Shown: positions 27,365 through 36,286, counted from the stretch's first letter. The stretch is DNA of 64,000 nt from Cellulomonas pakistanensis (GCF_016862755.1 NZ_BONO01000001.1:1-64000); one strand, 5' to 3'. Numbers and translations: made by a program. The notes: generated by a model not told the origin, from the sequence alone.

Positions 27365-27525
27365 CGCCGCCCCGAGACGACCGCGGTGCGTCGGCCGACC
27401 CGCGCGACCTGCGACCTGCGGCCGCTCGGCCCCGACGCGGACGTCCTGGTGGCGGTGCTGGGCTGACCGGACCGCCCGCGATCCCGGGGTGGTCGGGGCG
27501 CGGGCGCCGTGCCACCCTCGACCGC

Positions 27526-28146
27526 ATGGCCCGGTTCTTCGACGTCCACCCCCACGACCCGCAGGCCCGGTCGATCGGCCAGGTCGTGCAGCTGCTGCGC
27601 GACGACGCGCTGATCGCCTACCCGACCGACTCCGGGTACGCCCTCGGCTGCCGGATGGAGAGCCACACCGGCGCCGACCGGATCCGCGCGATCCGGCACC
27701 TGACCGACAAGCACCACTTCACGCTGATGTGCACGGACTTCGCGCAGCTCGGGCAGCTCGTGCGGCTCGACAACGCGCCGTTCCGCGCGATCAAGGCCGC
27801 GACGCCCGGGCCGTACACGTTCATCCTCCCGGCGACCAAGGAGGTGCCGCGGCGGCTCGCCCACCCGAAGAAGAAGACCGTCGGCGTGCGCATCCCCGAC
27901 AGCCGGGTGGTGCAGGCGATCCTGCACGAGCTCGGCGAGCCGCTGCTGTCCTCGACGCTGATCCTGCCGGGCGACACCGAGCCGCAGACCGACGGCTGGA
28001 CGGTCAAGGAGGAGCTCGACCACGTGGTCGACGCCGTGATCGAGGCCGGCGAGGTCTCCGCCGCACCCACGACGGTCGTCGACTGGTCGGAGGGCTACCC
28101 CGAGGTGGTCCGCGAGGGCGCCGGCGACCCGGACCGGTTCTCCTGA
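27526..28146 (+). CDS. yciO: YciO-type Sua5/YrdC-family protein
   Basis: 206-aa YrdC-fold protein. The pattern ARFFDVHPHDPQ start, AYPTDSGYALGCRM (about residues 27-40), FTLMCTDFAQL and TPGPYTFILPATKEVPRRL matches E. coli YciO better than TsaC/Sua5. The fold binds L-threonine, bicarbonate and ATP to make threonylcarbamoyl-AMP for tRNA t6A; YciO itself has only weak activity of this kind and its physiological role is unsettled. The stop overlaps the start of a 38-codon ORF. Confidence 0.88.
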   Translation: MARFFDVHPHDPQARSIGQVVQLLRDDALIAYPTDSGYALGCRMESHTGADRIRAIRHLTDKHHFTLMCTDFAQLGQLVRLDNAPFRAIKAATPGPYTFILPATKEVPRRLAHPKKKTVGVRIPDSRVVQAILHELGEPLLSSTLILPGDTEPQTDGWTVKEELDHVVDAVIEAGEVSAAPTTVVDWSEGYPEVVREGAGDPDRFS

Positions 28147-28262
28147 TGCTCGAGGAAAGGCCGGCCTCCGCAGTCGTCCCGTGGCCCGAGCACGGCGCCG
28201 GGGAACCGATCGCAGGAAGCCGGGTCGACCAGCTACTCGCCGAGACGCGCGGCGAGCACTGA
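28146..28262 (+). CDS. Small 38-aa ORF, possible antitoxin remnant
   Basis: ATG 28146 overlaps the yciO stop (TGATG), and its TGA lies 2 bases before the next gene, so it is placed as a coupled gene. The 38 residues (start MLEERPASAVVPWPEHG, end RVDQLLAETRGEH) resemble the C-terminal tail of Phd/VapB-type antitoxins, but the DNA-binding N-terminal part is absent. It may be a remnant or a linker peptide that carries ribosomes to the next gene. Confidence 0.45.
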   Translation: MLEERPASAVVPWPEHGAGEPIAGSRVDQLLAETRGEH

Positions 28263-28264
28263 CG

Positions 28265-29008
28265 TTGACCGCACTCCCCGACGACCCCGGCTTCCCCGCC
28301 GCCACCGCGCCCGGCGCGCGGGACCTGGCCGAGCTCGACGGCGCCGTCGTCGAGTGCCGCGCCTGCCCGCGGCTCGTCGCCTGGCGGGAGCACGTCGCGA
28401 CGGTGAAACGCGCCGCCTACCGGGACCAGGAGTACTGGGCGCGGCCCGCGCCCGGCTTCGGCGACCCCGAGGCGCGCGTCCTGGTCGTCGGCCTGGCCCC
28501 CGCGGCGCACGGCGCGAACCGGACGGGCCGGATGTTCACCGGCGACCGTTCCGGCGACTTCCTGTTCGCGGCGATGCACCGCGTCGGCATGGCGTCGCAG
28601 CCGACGTCCGTGCACGCCGGCGACGGGCTCACGCTCACCGGGGTGCGGATCACCGCGCCGGTGCACTGCGCGCCGCCGGACAACAAGCCGCTGCCCGAGG
28701 AGCGGCACCGCTGCGGGCCGTGGCTCGCGCGCGAGCTCGAGATCGTGCGCCCGCGGGTCGCGCTCGTGCTCGGGGCGTTCGGCTGGGACGCGCTGCTCCG
28801 CACGCTCGGCGAGCAGGGCTGGGCGGTGCCGCGCCCGCGCCCGCGGTTCGGCCACGGCGCCGAGGTCGTGCTGGACCGCCCGGGCACGGGCGAGCGCCTG
28901 ACCCTGCTGGGCTGCTTCCACGTCAGCCAGCAGAACACCTTCACCCGCCGCCTGACCCCGGACATGCTCGACGCGGTCCTGCTCCGCGCCCGCGCCCTCG
29001 CCGCCTGA
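28265..29008 (+). CDS. Family 5 uracil-DNA glycosylase (UdgB)
   Basis: 247-aa DNA repair enzyme removing uracil, hypoxanthine and related bases. Cys31 and Cys34 (ECRACPRL) with Cys residues near HCAPPDNKP and RCGPWL suit the [4Fe-4S] cluster. Motif A GLAPAAHGANRTGRMFTGD lacks the catalytic Asp/Asn of family 1, as in family 5, and motif B is HVSQQNTFTRRL. Start is TTG 28265, two bases after the 38-codon ORF; an in-frame GTG at 28181 is less likely because it would overlap that ORF. Confidence 0.88.
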   Translation: MTALPDDPGFPAATAPGARDLAELDGAVVECRACPRLVAWREHVATVKRAAYRDQEYWARPAPGFGDPEARVLVVGLAPAAHGANRTGRMFTGDRSGDFLFAAMHRVGMASQPTSVHAGDGLTLTGVRITAPVHCAPPDNKPLPEERHRCGPWLARELEIVRPRVALVLGAFGWDALLRTLGEQGWAVPRPRPRFGHGAEVVLDRPGTGERLTLLGCFHVSQQNTFTRRLTPDMLDAVLLRARALAA

Positions 29009-29016
29009 CGCCGGCG

Positions 29017-29042
29017 CCGCCTGCCGCCTGCCGCCTGCCGCC
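29017..29042 (+). repeat. Short 7-bp tandem repeat
   Basis: GCCGCCT repeated about 3.5 times directly after the glycosylase stop; probably simple-sequence slippage. Confidence 0.6.
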
Positions 29043-29110
29043 GAGGTCGAGGGTTTCCCGGCGCGAGCCGGTCGGAGACCCTCGACCTCGACGGGAACGC
29101 TCGACCTCGG
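29041..29110. terminator. One left arm with two alternative right arms
   Basis: CGAGGTCGAGGGT (29042-29054) pairs exactly with 29078-29090. The same left arm (29041-29051) also pairs exactly with CTCGACCTCGG at 29100-29110. Two mutually exclusive hairpins can form between the convergent glycosylase and SDR genes. Confidence 0.7.
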
Positions 29111-29146
29111 CCGGGCGGGCGCGCGGTCGGGCCGGGCGGACCGGGG

Positions 29147-30040
29147 TCAGGCGAGCGTGCGGCCGCCCGTCACGCCGATGCGCTCGCCCGTGATGTAGCT
29201 GCTCTCCTGGCTCGCGAAGAAGACGTACGCCGGGGCGAGCTCGGCCGGCTGGCCCGCGCGGCCCAGCGGAGTGTCCGCGCCGAACTCCTTCACCTTCTCC
29301 TCCGGCATCGTCGCGGGGATCAGCGGGGTCCAGATCGGCCCGGGCGCCACGGCGTTGACCCGGATCCCCTGCTCGGCGACCTGCTGCGCCAACGCCTTCG
29401 TGAAGTTGAGGATGCCGGCCTTGGTCGTCGCGTAGTCGATGAGCTGCGGGCTGGGCTCGTACGCCTGCACCGACGTGGTGTTGATGATGCTCGACCCCGG
29501 CTGGAGGTGCGGCAGCGCGGCCTTGGTGATCCAGAACATCGCGTACAGGTTCGTCTTGAACGTGCGGTCGAGCTGCTCGGTCGTGAGGTCGAGCAGGCCG
29601 CCGTCCTGGGCCATCTGGTACGCCGCGTTGTTCACGAGCACGTCGAGACCGCCGAGCTCGGACACGGTGCGCTCGACGAGCTGCGCGCAGAACGCCTCGT
29701 CCCGGATGTCGCCGGGCAGGGTGAGCGCGCGGCGGCCGGCGGCCTCGACGAGCCGGACCGTCTCCTGCGCGTCCTCCTCCTCGTCGGGGAGGTAGACGAT
29801 CGCGACGTCGGCGCCCTCCCGGGCGAACGCGAGGGCGACCGCGCGGCCGATGCCGGAGTCGCCGCCGGTGATGAGGGCGCGCTTGCCCTCAAGCCGGCCG
29901 GAACCGACGTACGACTCCTCGCCGTGGTCGGGCTGCTGCCGCATGTCGTCCGTGAGGCCGGGGTGCGGGATGTTCTGGGCCGGCTGCTCCGGCTCGGGGT
30001 GCTGGGTCTGCGGGTCCTGGGGCGTGGTCTGGTCGCTCAT
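29147..30040 (-). CDS. SDR-family oxidoreductase with N-terminal extension
   Basis: 297-aa classical short-chain dehydrogenase. After a Gln/Pro-rich N-terminal extension (about residues 1-50) come the cofactor motif TGGDSGIGRAVA (about 58-69), NNAAYQM, catalytic Ser in NTTSVQAYEPS, and Tyr-x3-Lys in YATTKAG. The C-terminal GERIGVTGG is typical of the YhdG/YghA glucose-1-dehydrogenase-like group often linked to stress response. ATG 30040 chosen; an in-frame ATG at 30046 is equally possible. Confidence 0.88.
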   Translation of the reverse strand: MSDQTTPQDPQTQHPEPEQPAQNIPHPGLTDDMRQQPDHGEESYVGSGRLEGKRALITGGDSGIGRAVALAFAREGADVAIVYLPDEEEDAQETVRLVEAAGRRALTLPGDIRDEAFCAQLVERTVSELGGLDVLVNNAAYQMAQDGGLLDLTTEQLDRTFKTNLYAMFWITKAALPHLQPGSSIINTTSVQAYEPSPQLIDYATTKAGILNFTKALAQQVAEQGIRVNAVAPGPIWTPLIPATMPEEKVKEFGADTPLGRAGQPAELAPAYVFFASQESSYITGERIGVTGGRTLA

Positions 30041-30237
30041 GCTCATCCATCGTCCGCACCGTTCGGCCGACCGCCACCGGAGCGGGTGAACCGTCGGCGT
30101 GTCGGCCCCCGGCGAGTCGTCCCGAGTTGCCCCGTCGGGGCCGGTCACCCCACAGTGGCCGTCGGCCACCCGCGCTCCGACCCGCACGTCCACGTCGCGC
30201 GCACAACCGCCGCACAGGCCCCCCGCAGGGGAGGTCC

Positions 30238-30243
30238 TAGGGT
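30238..30243 (+). promoter_or_regulatory. -10 box before small membrane gene
   Basis: TAGGGT, 24 bases before GTG 30268, with AGGAGG between. It may also serve the mevalonate operon downstream. Confidence 0.5.
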
Positions 30244-30267
30244 GGCGGTCCGGACCTGAGGAGGAAC

Positions 30268-30528
30268 GTGAGCCAAGCCGACGAGCAGTACGTCGAGATC
30301 TGGGGCGACCGCGTGTCGATGCGCGACCTCGTCCTCGCGCTCGCGGTCACGGCGGCGGCCACGGTCGCCGCGGTCGTCGTCGGGCGCGCGCTCGGGTCCT
30401 CGGAGTTCTTCTGGGGCCTCGGCGGGGCCGTGGTCGGCTTCGGCGCCTCGATGGCGCTCGTCCGGCCGAAGCGGGACGTGCGGATCGTCGCCGACGAGGA
30501 CACCGAGGCGGGGCCGCCACCGGCCTGA
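30268..30528 (+). CDS. Small two-helix membrane protein
   Basis: 86-aa protein with two hydrophobic helices (about residues 18-38 and 46-66) separated by GSSEFFWG, a charged N-terminus and an acidic tail. Strong AGGAGG before GTG 30268. No family recognised. It lies 72 bases before the TctA-like gene and may be part of the same transcript. Confidence 0.65.
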   Translation: MSQADEQYVEIWGDRVSMRDLVLALAVTAAATVAAVVVGRALGSSEFFWGLGGAVVGFGASMALVRPKRDVRIVADEDTEAGPPPA

Positions 30529-30600
30529 CGCCGCCCGTCCCCCCGCGCCAGCCGCCACGACGCCCCCATCCGGACGGGCGCCCCGCACCGAAAGACCTCC

Positions 30601-31953
30601 GTGGACCTCTCCCTGCTGCTGCCGATGGTCGCCGCCGCCCTCGCGGCCGTCGCGCTGTACACGCTGATCGGGTTCATCCCGGGCACCGACGAGACGTCGG
30701 TGCTGCTGCCCGTGACGCTCGCGCTCGTCCTCGCGGGCACCGACCCGCAGGTCGTGCTGGCGTTCTTCATCGCCGCCGTCGTCACGCTCAACCTGACGAA
30801 CTCGATCCCGACCGCGCTGGTCGGCCTGCCCGGCGGCGTGCTGTCCGCGCCGATGATCGACCACGCCCTGCTGCTCAAGCGGGAGGGTCTCGCGGCGGAG
30901 ACGATCCGCAAGATGGCGGCGGGCTCGGTGGTCGGCACGCTGGTCTCGGTGCCGCTGGCGCTGCTGATCGCGAGCGCGATCACGCCGTTCGCCGACCAGC
31001 TCCGGGAGTACGGGTCGCTGCTGTTCGTCGGCGGCGCGGTCGTCCTGGCGCTCATCGGGAAGAACAAGCTGCTCTCGCTGCTGGCGATCATCCCGCTCGG
31101 CCTGCTGTTCCAGGGCGTGCAGGCGCTGTACCGGCAGACCGGCGTGCTGCCCGAGGACGGCACGATCACGGTGTCGTTCTTCCTGTCGATCACGGCCGGC
31201 CCGCTGCTGCTCAGCCTGGCGACGCTGCTCAACCCGACGCTGCGCGCCGCGCTCCCGCGCGCCGGGCGCACCCCGATCGTCATCACGCGGTCGGAGCTGC
31301 GGGGCGCGCCGCTGAACCCGCGCCGGCTGCTGACCCGCGCCGAGCTCGGCACCTCGGCCACCGTGTCGGCCGCGTCCACGCCGCTGTTCTTCCTCAGCCC
31401 CGTCGCGCTCACGCTCCTCATGGGCGAGGCGTCCGGCGCCCGCGCGCAGGAGCCGGTGCAGCGGTCGTCCCGGGCGGTCACGTCGATGGCCGCGCTCGCG
31501 CACTCGACCTACCTGGCGGGCGTCATCATCCCGCTGCTGGCGGTCGGGCTGCCGCTGTCGCCCGTCGCCGTCGGCCCCGCCAACGCGCTGTTCAACGCGC
31601 CGCCCGTGCTCACCCTCGACGACAACCTGCACCACATGCTGTCGACGACGCAGTTCGTGGTCGCGGTGGTCGTCGGCGGGGCGCTCGCGCTCGTGCTGTC
31701 GTACGTGCTGGCGGTCCGGTACTCGTTCCGGCTCACCGCGCTGGTCACCCGCTACGTGCCGCACGAGGCCGTGCTGGCGCTGTTCGTCGTGTTCGTCCTG
31801 CTCCTCGCCTACCTGGACGCGGGGCTCGTCAACGTCTTCGCCGTGCTGCTGGTCGGGCTGACCTGCGGCACGCTGAACCGGTTGGGCGTCAACTTCGGGG
31901 TGCAGTTCATGTCGCTGTACGCGGCCCCGTGGTTCGTGGCGCACCTGATGTGA
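30601..31953 (+). CDS. TctA-family tripartite transporter permease, orphan
   Basis: 450-aa membrane protein with about 10-12 hydrophobic helices. LIGFIPGTDETSVLLPVTLAL and the later IPTALVGLPGG / APMIDHALLLKREG blocks follow the TctA pattern of tricarboxylate transporter permeases. The usual partners TctB (small membrane) and TctC (periplasmic receptor) are not in the window; the 86-aa membrane protein upstream is not an obvious TctB. Its stop overlaps the mevalonate kinase start by 4 bases, so it is the first member of the mevalonate operon. Substrate unknown; a carboxylate such as mevalonate is an attractive inference. Confidence 0.75.
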   Translation: MDLSLLLPMVAAALAAVALYTLIGFIPGTDETSVLLPVTLALVLAGTDPQVVLAFFIAAVVTLNLTNSIPTALVGLPGGVLSAPMIDHALLLKREGLAAETIRKMAAGSVVGTLVSVPLALLIASAITPFADQLREYGSLLFVGGAVVLALIGKNKLLSLLAIIPLGLLFQGVQALYRQTGVLPEDGTITVSFFLSITAGPLLLSLATLLNPTLRAALPRAGRTPIVITRSELRGAPLNPRRLLTRAELGTSATVSAASTPLFFLSPVALTLLMGEASGARAQEPVQRSSRAVTSMAALAHSTYLAGVIIPLLAVGLPLSPVAVGPANALFNAPPVLTLDDNLHHMLSTTQFVVAVVVGGALALVLSYVLAVRYSFRLTALVTRYVPHEAVLALFVVFVLLLAYLDAGLVNVFAVLLVGLTCGTLNRLGVNFGVQFMSLYAAPWFVAHLM

Positions 31954-32972
31954 GGAGTCGGACCATCTCGAGCTCGAACCCGCGCAGCACCGGCCCGGGC
32001 GCCCCGCGCGCCACCGGGACGGGGCACACCCGCGCGAAGGCGATCCTGGTCGGCGAGCACGCCGTCGTGTACGGCGAGCCCGCGATCGCGCTGCCGCTCG
32101 CGAGCCTGCCGATGCGCGCCGTCGCCCGCCGCGAGGAGGGCCCGCTGACGCTCGAGTCCGTGCTGTACTCCGGCGCGCTGTCCGACGCCCCCGAGCAGCT
32201 CGCCGCCCCGGTCGCCGCCGTCGAGGCGACGCTCGACCACCTCGGGCTGCCGCACCGCGACGTCGTGCTCTCGACCGAGTCGACCATCCCCGCCGCCCGC
32301 GGCCTCGGGTCGAGCGCCGCCACCGCCGGGGCGCTCGCGCTCGCGCTGGCCGACCTCGCCGGGCGCACCCTCACGGCCCAGGAGCACTTCGACCTCGTCC
32401 AGGTCGGCGAGCGGGTCGCGCACGGCAACCCGAGCGGCCTGGACGCCCGCACCACCGCCTCGACCGAGCCGGTGTGGTTCCAGGCCGGCGAGATCCGGCC
32501 GCTCGACCTCGCCCTGCGCGCGCACCTCGTGGTCGCCGACACCGGCGTGCACGGGCGGACCCGCGTCGCGGTCGCCGACGTCCGCTCGTTCCGGGACCGG
32601 CACCCGGCGCGCGGCACGGAGCTGATCGCGGAGCTCGGCGCGATCACCCGGGACGTGGTCGACGACCTGGCGCTCGACCGTCCCGCGGAGCTCGGGGCGC
32701 GGATGACCCGCGCGCACGGAGCCCTCGCGGAGCTCGGCGTCTCGTCCCCGGAGCTCGACCGGCTGGTCGGCGCGGCCCTCGCGGCGGGCGCGCTCGGCGC
32801 CAAGCTCACGGGCGGTGGCCAGGGCGGATGCATGCTCGCCCTCGCGGCCGACGCGGCCTCCGCTGGTACGATCGCCGCTGCCCTGCGCCGCGCGGGAGCG
32901 GCGCGCACGTGGCTGCACCGGACCGACGCGCGGCGCCCCGCCGCCCCCTCCGCCCAGGTGCCCCTCGCATGA
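31950..32972 (+). CDS. mvk: Mevalonate kinase
   Basis: 340-aa GHMP kinase converting mevalonate to 5-phosphomevalonate. Motif 1 KAILVGEHAVVYGEPAIALP (about residues 29-48), motif 2 PAARGLGSSAATAG (about 116-129) with the ATP loop, and motif 3 GAKLTGGGQGGCMLAL (about 284-299). GTG 31950 is the only usable start in frame before motif 1; it overlaps the permease stop (GTGA), so translation is coupled. The first about 25 residues are low-complexity. Confidence 0.92.
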   Translation: MRSRTISSSNPRSTGPGAPRATGTGHTRAKAILVGEHAVVYGEPAIALPLASLPMRAVARREEGPLTLESVLYSGALSDAPEQLAAPVAAVEATLDHLGLPHRDVVLSTESTIPAARGLGSSAATAGALALALADLAGRTLTAQEHFDLVQVGERVAHGNPSGLDARTTASTEPVWFQAGEIRPLDLALRAHLVVADTGVHGRTRVAVADVRSFRDRHPARGTELIAELGAITRDVVDDLALDRPAELGARMTRAHGALAELGVSSPELDRLVGAALAAGALGAKLTGGGQGGCMLALAADAASAGTIAAALRRAGAARTWLHRTDARRPAAPSAQVPLA

Positions 32973-33964
32973 CTGACTCCGCGACCGCCGTCGCGCACGC
33001 GAACATCGCGCTCGCCAAGTACTGGGGCAAGCGGGACGAGGCGCTGGCGCTGCCCGCGACGTCCAGCCTGTCGCTCACGCTCGACGCGTTCCACGCCACC
33101 ACGACCGTGACGCCCGACCCCGACGCCGGCGAGGACACGGGGACGCTCGACGGCCGCCCGATGTCCGACGGCGAGGTCGTGCGCGTCCGCCGGTTCCTCG
33201 ACCTGGTGCGGTCGCTGGCCGGGTCGTCGCTGCACGCGTCCGTCGACTCGGTGTCCACCGTGCCGACCGGCGCGGGACTGGCGTCGTCCGCGAGCGGGTT
33301 CGCCGCGCTGGCCGGGGCCGCGGCCGCCGCCTACGGCCTGGACCTCGACCCGCGCGCGCTGTCCCGGCTGGCCCGCCGCGGCTCCGGCTCCGCGGCTCGC
33401 TCGGTGTTCGGCGGCCTGGTCGTCTGGCACGCCGGCACCGACGACGCCTCGTCGTTCGCGGAGCCCGTGCCCGGCGGCGAGGCGGGCGGCCCGCTCGACC
33501 CCGCGATGGCCGTGGTCGTGCTGGACGCCGGCCCCAAGTCGATCTCGTCCCGCGAGGCCATGCGCCGCACCGTCGAGACGTCGCCGTTCTTCCCGTCCTG
33601 GACGGAGTCGACGGAGGTCGACGTCGCCCTGATGCTCGACGCCGTGCGCGCCGGCGACCTGCCGACGCTCGGGGCGCTCGCCGAGTCGAACGCCCTGCGG
33701 ATGCACGCCACGATGCTCGGCGCCCGCCCGCCGGTCCGGTACTGGACCGCGCACACGGTCGGCGTGCTGGACCAGGTGCAGGCGCTGCGGGCGGACGGCC
33801 TGCCCTGCTGGGCGACGATCGACGCCGGCCCGAACGTCAAGGTGCTGTGCGCGGGGCGCGACCTGCCCGCCGTCGCCGAGGCGCTCTCCGAGGGCGGCAC
33901 CCGCCGCGTCGTGACGGCGCGACCCGGGCCGGACCTGCGCGTGACCGCCGGGGGTGCCGCATGA
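32969..33964 (+). CDS. mvaD: Diphosphomevalonate decarboxylase
   Basis: 331-aa GHMP-superfamily enzyme that converts 5-diphosphomevalonate to isopentenyl diphosphate with ATP and CO2 release. NIALAKYWGKRDEALALP (about residues 12-29) with the YWGK signature, the ATP loop VPTGAGLASSASGFAAL (about 95-111), and RRGSGSAARSVFGGLV (about 135-150) are diagnostic. ATG 32969 overlaps the mvk stop (ATGA). Confidence 0.93.
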   Translation: MTDSATAVAHANIALAKYWGKRDEALALPATSSLSLTLDAFHATTTVTPDPDAGEDTGTLDGRPMSDGEVVRVRRFLDLVRSLAGSSLHASVDSVSTVPTGAGLASSASGFAALAGAAAAAYGLDLDPRALSRLARRGSGSAARSVFGGLVVWHAGTDDASSFAEPVPGGEAGGPLDPAMAVVVLDAGPKSISSREAMRRTVETSPFFPSWTESTEVDVALMLDAVRAGDLPTLGALAESNALRMHATMLGARPPVRYWTAHTVGVLDQVQALRADGLPCWATIDAGPNVKVLCAGRDLPAVAEALSEGGTRRVVTARPGPDLRVTAGGAA

Positions 33965-35109
33965 CCGCCGCTGCCGGGCCCGTCGCGCCCCCCGCGGCCC
34001 CGATCGAGGTCAGCGCCCCCGGCAAGCTGTTCGTCGCCGGCGAGTACGCCGTCGTCGAGGCCGGGTACCCCGCCGTGCTCGTCGCCGTCGACCGGCACGT
34101 CACCGTGCGGCTGGCGCGCGCCGAGGGCGCCGGCTCGATCGCGTCCGACCAGTACGGCCGGCTGCCGGTCGTCTGGCGCCGCGACGGCGGCCGGGTCGTG
34201 CTCGACCACGACAGCCGCCCGTTCGACTACGTGCTCGCCGCCATCGACGTCGTGGAGCGGTTCGCCGCCGAGCAGGGCCGCGAGCTCGGCTTCTACGACA
34301 TCACGATCACCTCCGAGCTCGACGACCAGTCCGGCCGGAAGTTCGGCCTGGGCTCGTCGGCCGCGGTGACCGCCGCGACCGTCCGCGCGCTCGACCGGTT
34401 CTACGCGCTCGACCTGCCCACCGAGCGGCTGCTGCGCCTGGCGCTGCTGGCGACCGTCGCGGTGAACCCGATGGGCTCCGGCGGCGACGTCGCGGCGAGC
34501 CTGTACGGCGGGTGGATCCGGTACGCCGCGCTGGACCGCGAGTGGCTCCGCTCGGCGCAGGCCGCCGCGCAGGCGTCCGGGGCCGTGCGCCCGCTCACCG
34601 CGCTGCTCGAGGCCGACTGGCCGGGGCTGTCCGTCCGCCGGCTGCCGACCCCGGGCACCATGCGGCTGGTCGTCGGCTGGACCGGGGTGCCGGCGTCGAC
34701 CACCCGGCTGGTCGAGCGCATGCAGTCGCGCAAGGGTGCCGCCGAGGCGCACTACCCCGACTTCCTCGCCGCGTCCCGGGAGTGCGTGGACGCGCTGGCC
34801 GACGCGATCGAGCGCGACGACGCCGCCGCGGCGAAGGCGCAGATCCACCGCGCGCGCGGCCTGCTGACCTCGCTGGCGCGCGCCGCCGGCGTCGACATCG
34901 AGACGCCCGCGCTGCGCGCGCTGTGCGAGACGGCCGAGAGCGTCGGGGCCGCGGCCAAGTCGTCCGGCGCGGGCGGCGGCGACTGCGGCATCGTGCTCGT
35001 CGACGCCGACACCGACCTCGAGCCGATGCTGCGGGACTGGGCGCTGTCCGACGTGCGGCACCTGTCGCTCCGGGTGCAGCAGCCGTGCGACGCCGGGGAC
35101 GCCTCGTGA
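33961..35109 (+). CDS. Phosphomevalonate kinase
   Basis: 382-aa GHMP kinase making 5-diphosphomevalonate. SAPGKLFVAGEYAVVEAGYP (about residues 18-37), GLGSSAAVTAATV (about 132-144), GSGGDVAASLYGG and KSSGAGGGDCGIVLV (about 338-352) fit the actinobacterial/Gram-positive type. ATG 33961 overlaps the mvaD stop. Together with mvk and mvaD it completes the three ATP-dependent steps from mevalonate to IPP. Confidence 0.92.
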   Translation: MTAAAGPVAPPAAPIEVSAPGKLFVAGEYAVVEAGYPAVLVAVDRHVTVRLARAEGAGSIASDQYGRLPVVWRRDGGRVVLDHDSRPFDYVLAAIDVVERFAAEQGRELGFYDITITSELDDQSGRKFGLGSSAAVTAATVRALDRFYALDLPTERLLRLALLATVAVNPMGSGGDVAASLYGGWIRYAALDREWLRSAQAAAQASGAVRPLTALLEADWPGLSVRRLPTPGTMRLVVGWTGVPASTTRLVERMQSRKGAAEAHYPDFLAASRECVDALADAIERDDAAAAKAQIHRARGLLTSLARAAGVDIETPALRALCETAESVGAAAKSSGAGGGDCGIVLVDADTDLEPMLRDWALSDVRHLSLRVQQPCDAGDAS

Positions 35110-36269
35110 CCGCCGGCGACGCGCCCCTGTCGGCGCAGGACCAGCCGGTCGGGCCCGGCGCGGCCGCGGCCGCCTCCGAGGCGGCGGGCACCGACCCGAC
35201 GACGCCGGCCGAGCAGGACGCGCGCCGCAAGGACGACCACGTCCGCCTGGCCGTCGCGCAGCACGCCGAGCCCGGCCCGAGCGACTTCGACCACGTCCGG
35301 CCGATGAACCACCCGCTCGCCGCGGGCGACCGGTCGCAGGTGTCGCTGCGCACGACGGGCCGGGTGCTCGACTGGACCGTGCCGCTCTACATCAACGGCA
35401 TGACCGGCGGCACCGCCCACACGGCGACGATCAACCGCGCGCTGGCGCTGGCCGCCCGCGAGACCGGCGTGCCGATCGGCTCGGGGTCGACCGGCATCCT
35501 GCACCGCGAGCCGGCGGCGATCCCGTCGTTCCGGGTGCTGCGCGACCTCAACCCGGACGGCTTCGTGCTGGCGAACGTCAACGCCAACCTCACGCCCGCC
35601 CAGGCGCGCAGGTCGGTCGAGATCCTCGGCGCGGACGCCCTGCAGGTGCACGTGAACCCGGCGCAGGAGATCGTCATGCCGGAGGGCGACCGCGACTTCA
35701 CGCGCTGGGCGGACAACATCGCCGCGATCGTCGACGGCGCCGGCGTTCCTGTCGTCGTCAAGGAGGTCGGCGCGGGCATGAGCCGCGGCACCGTCGAGCG
35801 CCTGCGCGACCTCGGCGTGGCGGCCGTCGACGTGTCCGGCCGCGGCGGCACCGACTTCACCGCGATCGAGTCCGCCCGCCGCACCGACGGCGGCATGGAC
35901 TACCTGGCGTCGTGGGGCCAGTCGGCCGTCGAGGGCCTGCTGGACGCGTCGTCGGTCGACGGCGTCGACCTGCTCGCGTCCGGCGGCGTCCGGAACCCGC
36001 TCGACGTGGTGCGGGCGCTGGCGCTGGGTGCCACCGCGGTCGGCGTCGCGGGCGGCTTCCTGCGCACGCTGCTCACCGACGGCGAGGCCGCCCTGGTCGC
36101 CCGCATCGAGTCGTGGCTGACCCAGGTCGGGGACATCATGACCCTGCTCGGTGCCCGCACGGTGACCGACCTGCGCCGGGTCGACCTGCTGGTCACCGGG
36201 CCCGTCCGGGAGTTCTGCGAGCTGCGGGGCGTCGACGCGGCGTCCTTCGCCCGCCGCAGCGGCCTGTAG
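35106..36269 (+). CDS. fni: Type 2 isopentenyl-diphosphate delta-isomerase
   Basis: 387-aa FMN-dependent TIM-barrel enzyme interconverting IPP and DMAPP. After an Ala-rich N-terminal extension of about 35 residues come RRKDDHVRLA, LYINGMTGGT, GSGSTGILH, VHVNPAQE, and the phosphate site GGVRNPLDVVRALALGA. GTG 35106 overlaps the kinase stop. It is the last gene of the coupled operon; the 45-bp repeat array starts 17 bases after its stop. Confidence 0.93.
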   Translation: MTAGDAPLSAQDQPVGPGAAAAASEAAGTDPTTPAEQDARRKDDHVRLAVAQHAEPGPSDFDHVRPMNHPLAAGDRSQVSLRTTGRVLDWTVPLYINGMTGGTAHTATINRALALAARETGVPIGSGSTGILHREPAAIPSFRVLRDLNPDGFVLANVNANLTPAQARRSVEILGADALQVHVNPAQEIVMPEGDRDFTRWADNIAAIVDGAGVPVVVKEVGAGMSRGTVERLRDLGVAAVDVSGRGGTDFTAIESARRTDGGMDYLASWGQSAVEGLLDASSVDGVDLLASGGVRNPLDVVRALALGATAVGVAGGFLRTLLTDGEAALVARIESWLTQVGDIMTLLGARTVTDLRRVDLLVTGPVREFCELRGVDAASFARRSGL

Positions 36270-36286
36270 GCACCCGGCTCCCGCCA

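Noticed and set aside
27387..27465. A 26-codon frame after the DoxX-like gene
   Set aside because: No ribosome site or promoter, and it lies in a terminator-containing gap; may be a gene remnant but cannot be supported.
30268..30528. TctB subunit for the orphan TctA permease
   Set aside because: Only 86 residues with two helices; TctB proteins normally have four helices and are larger.
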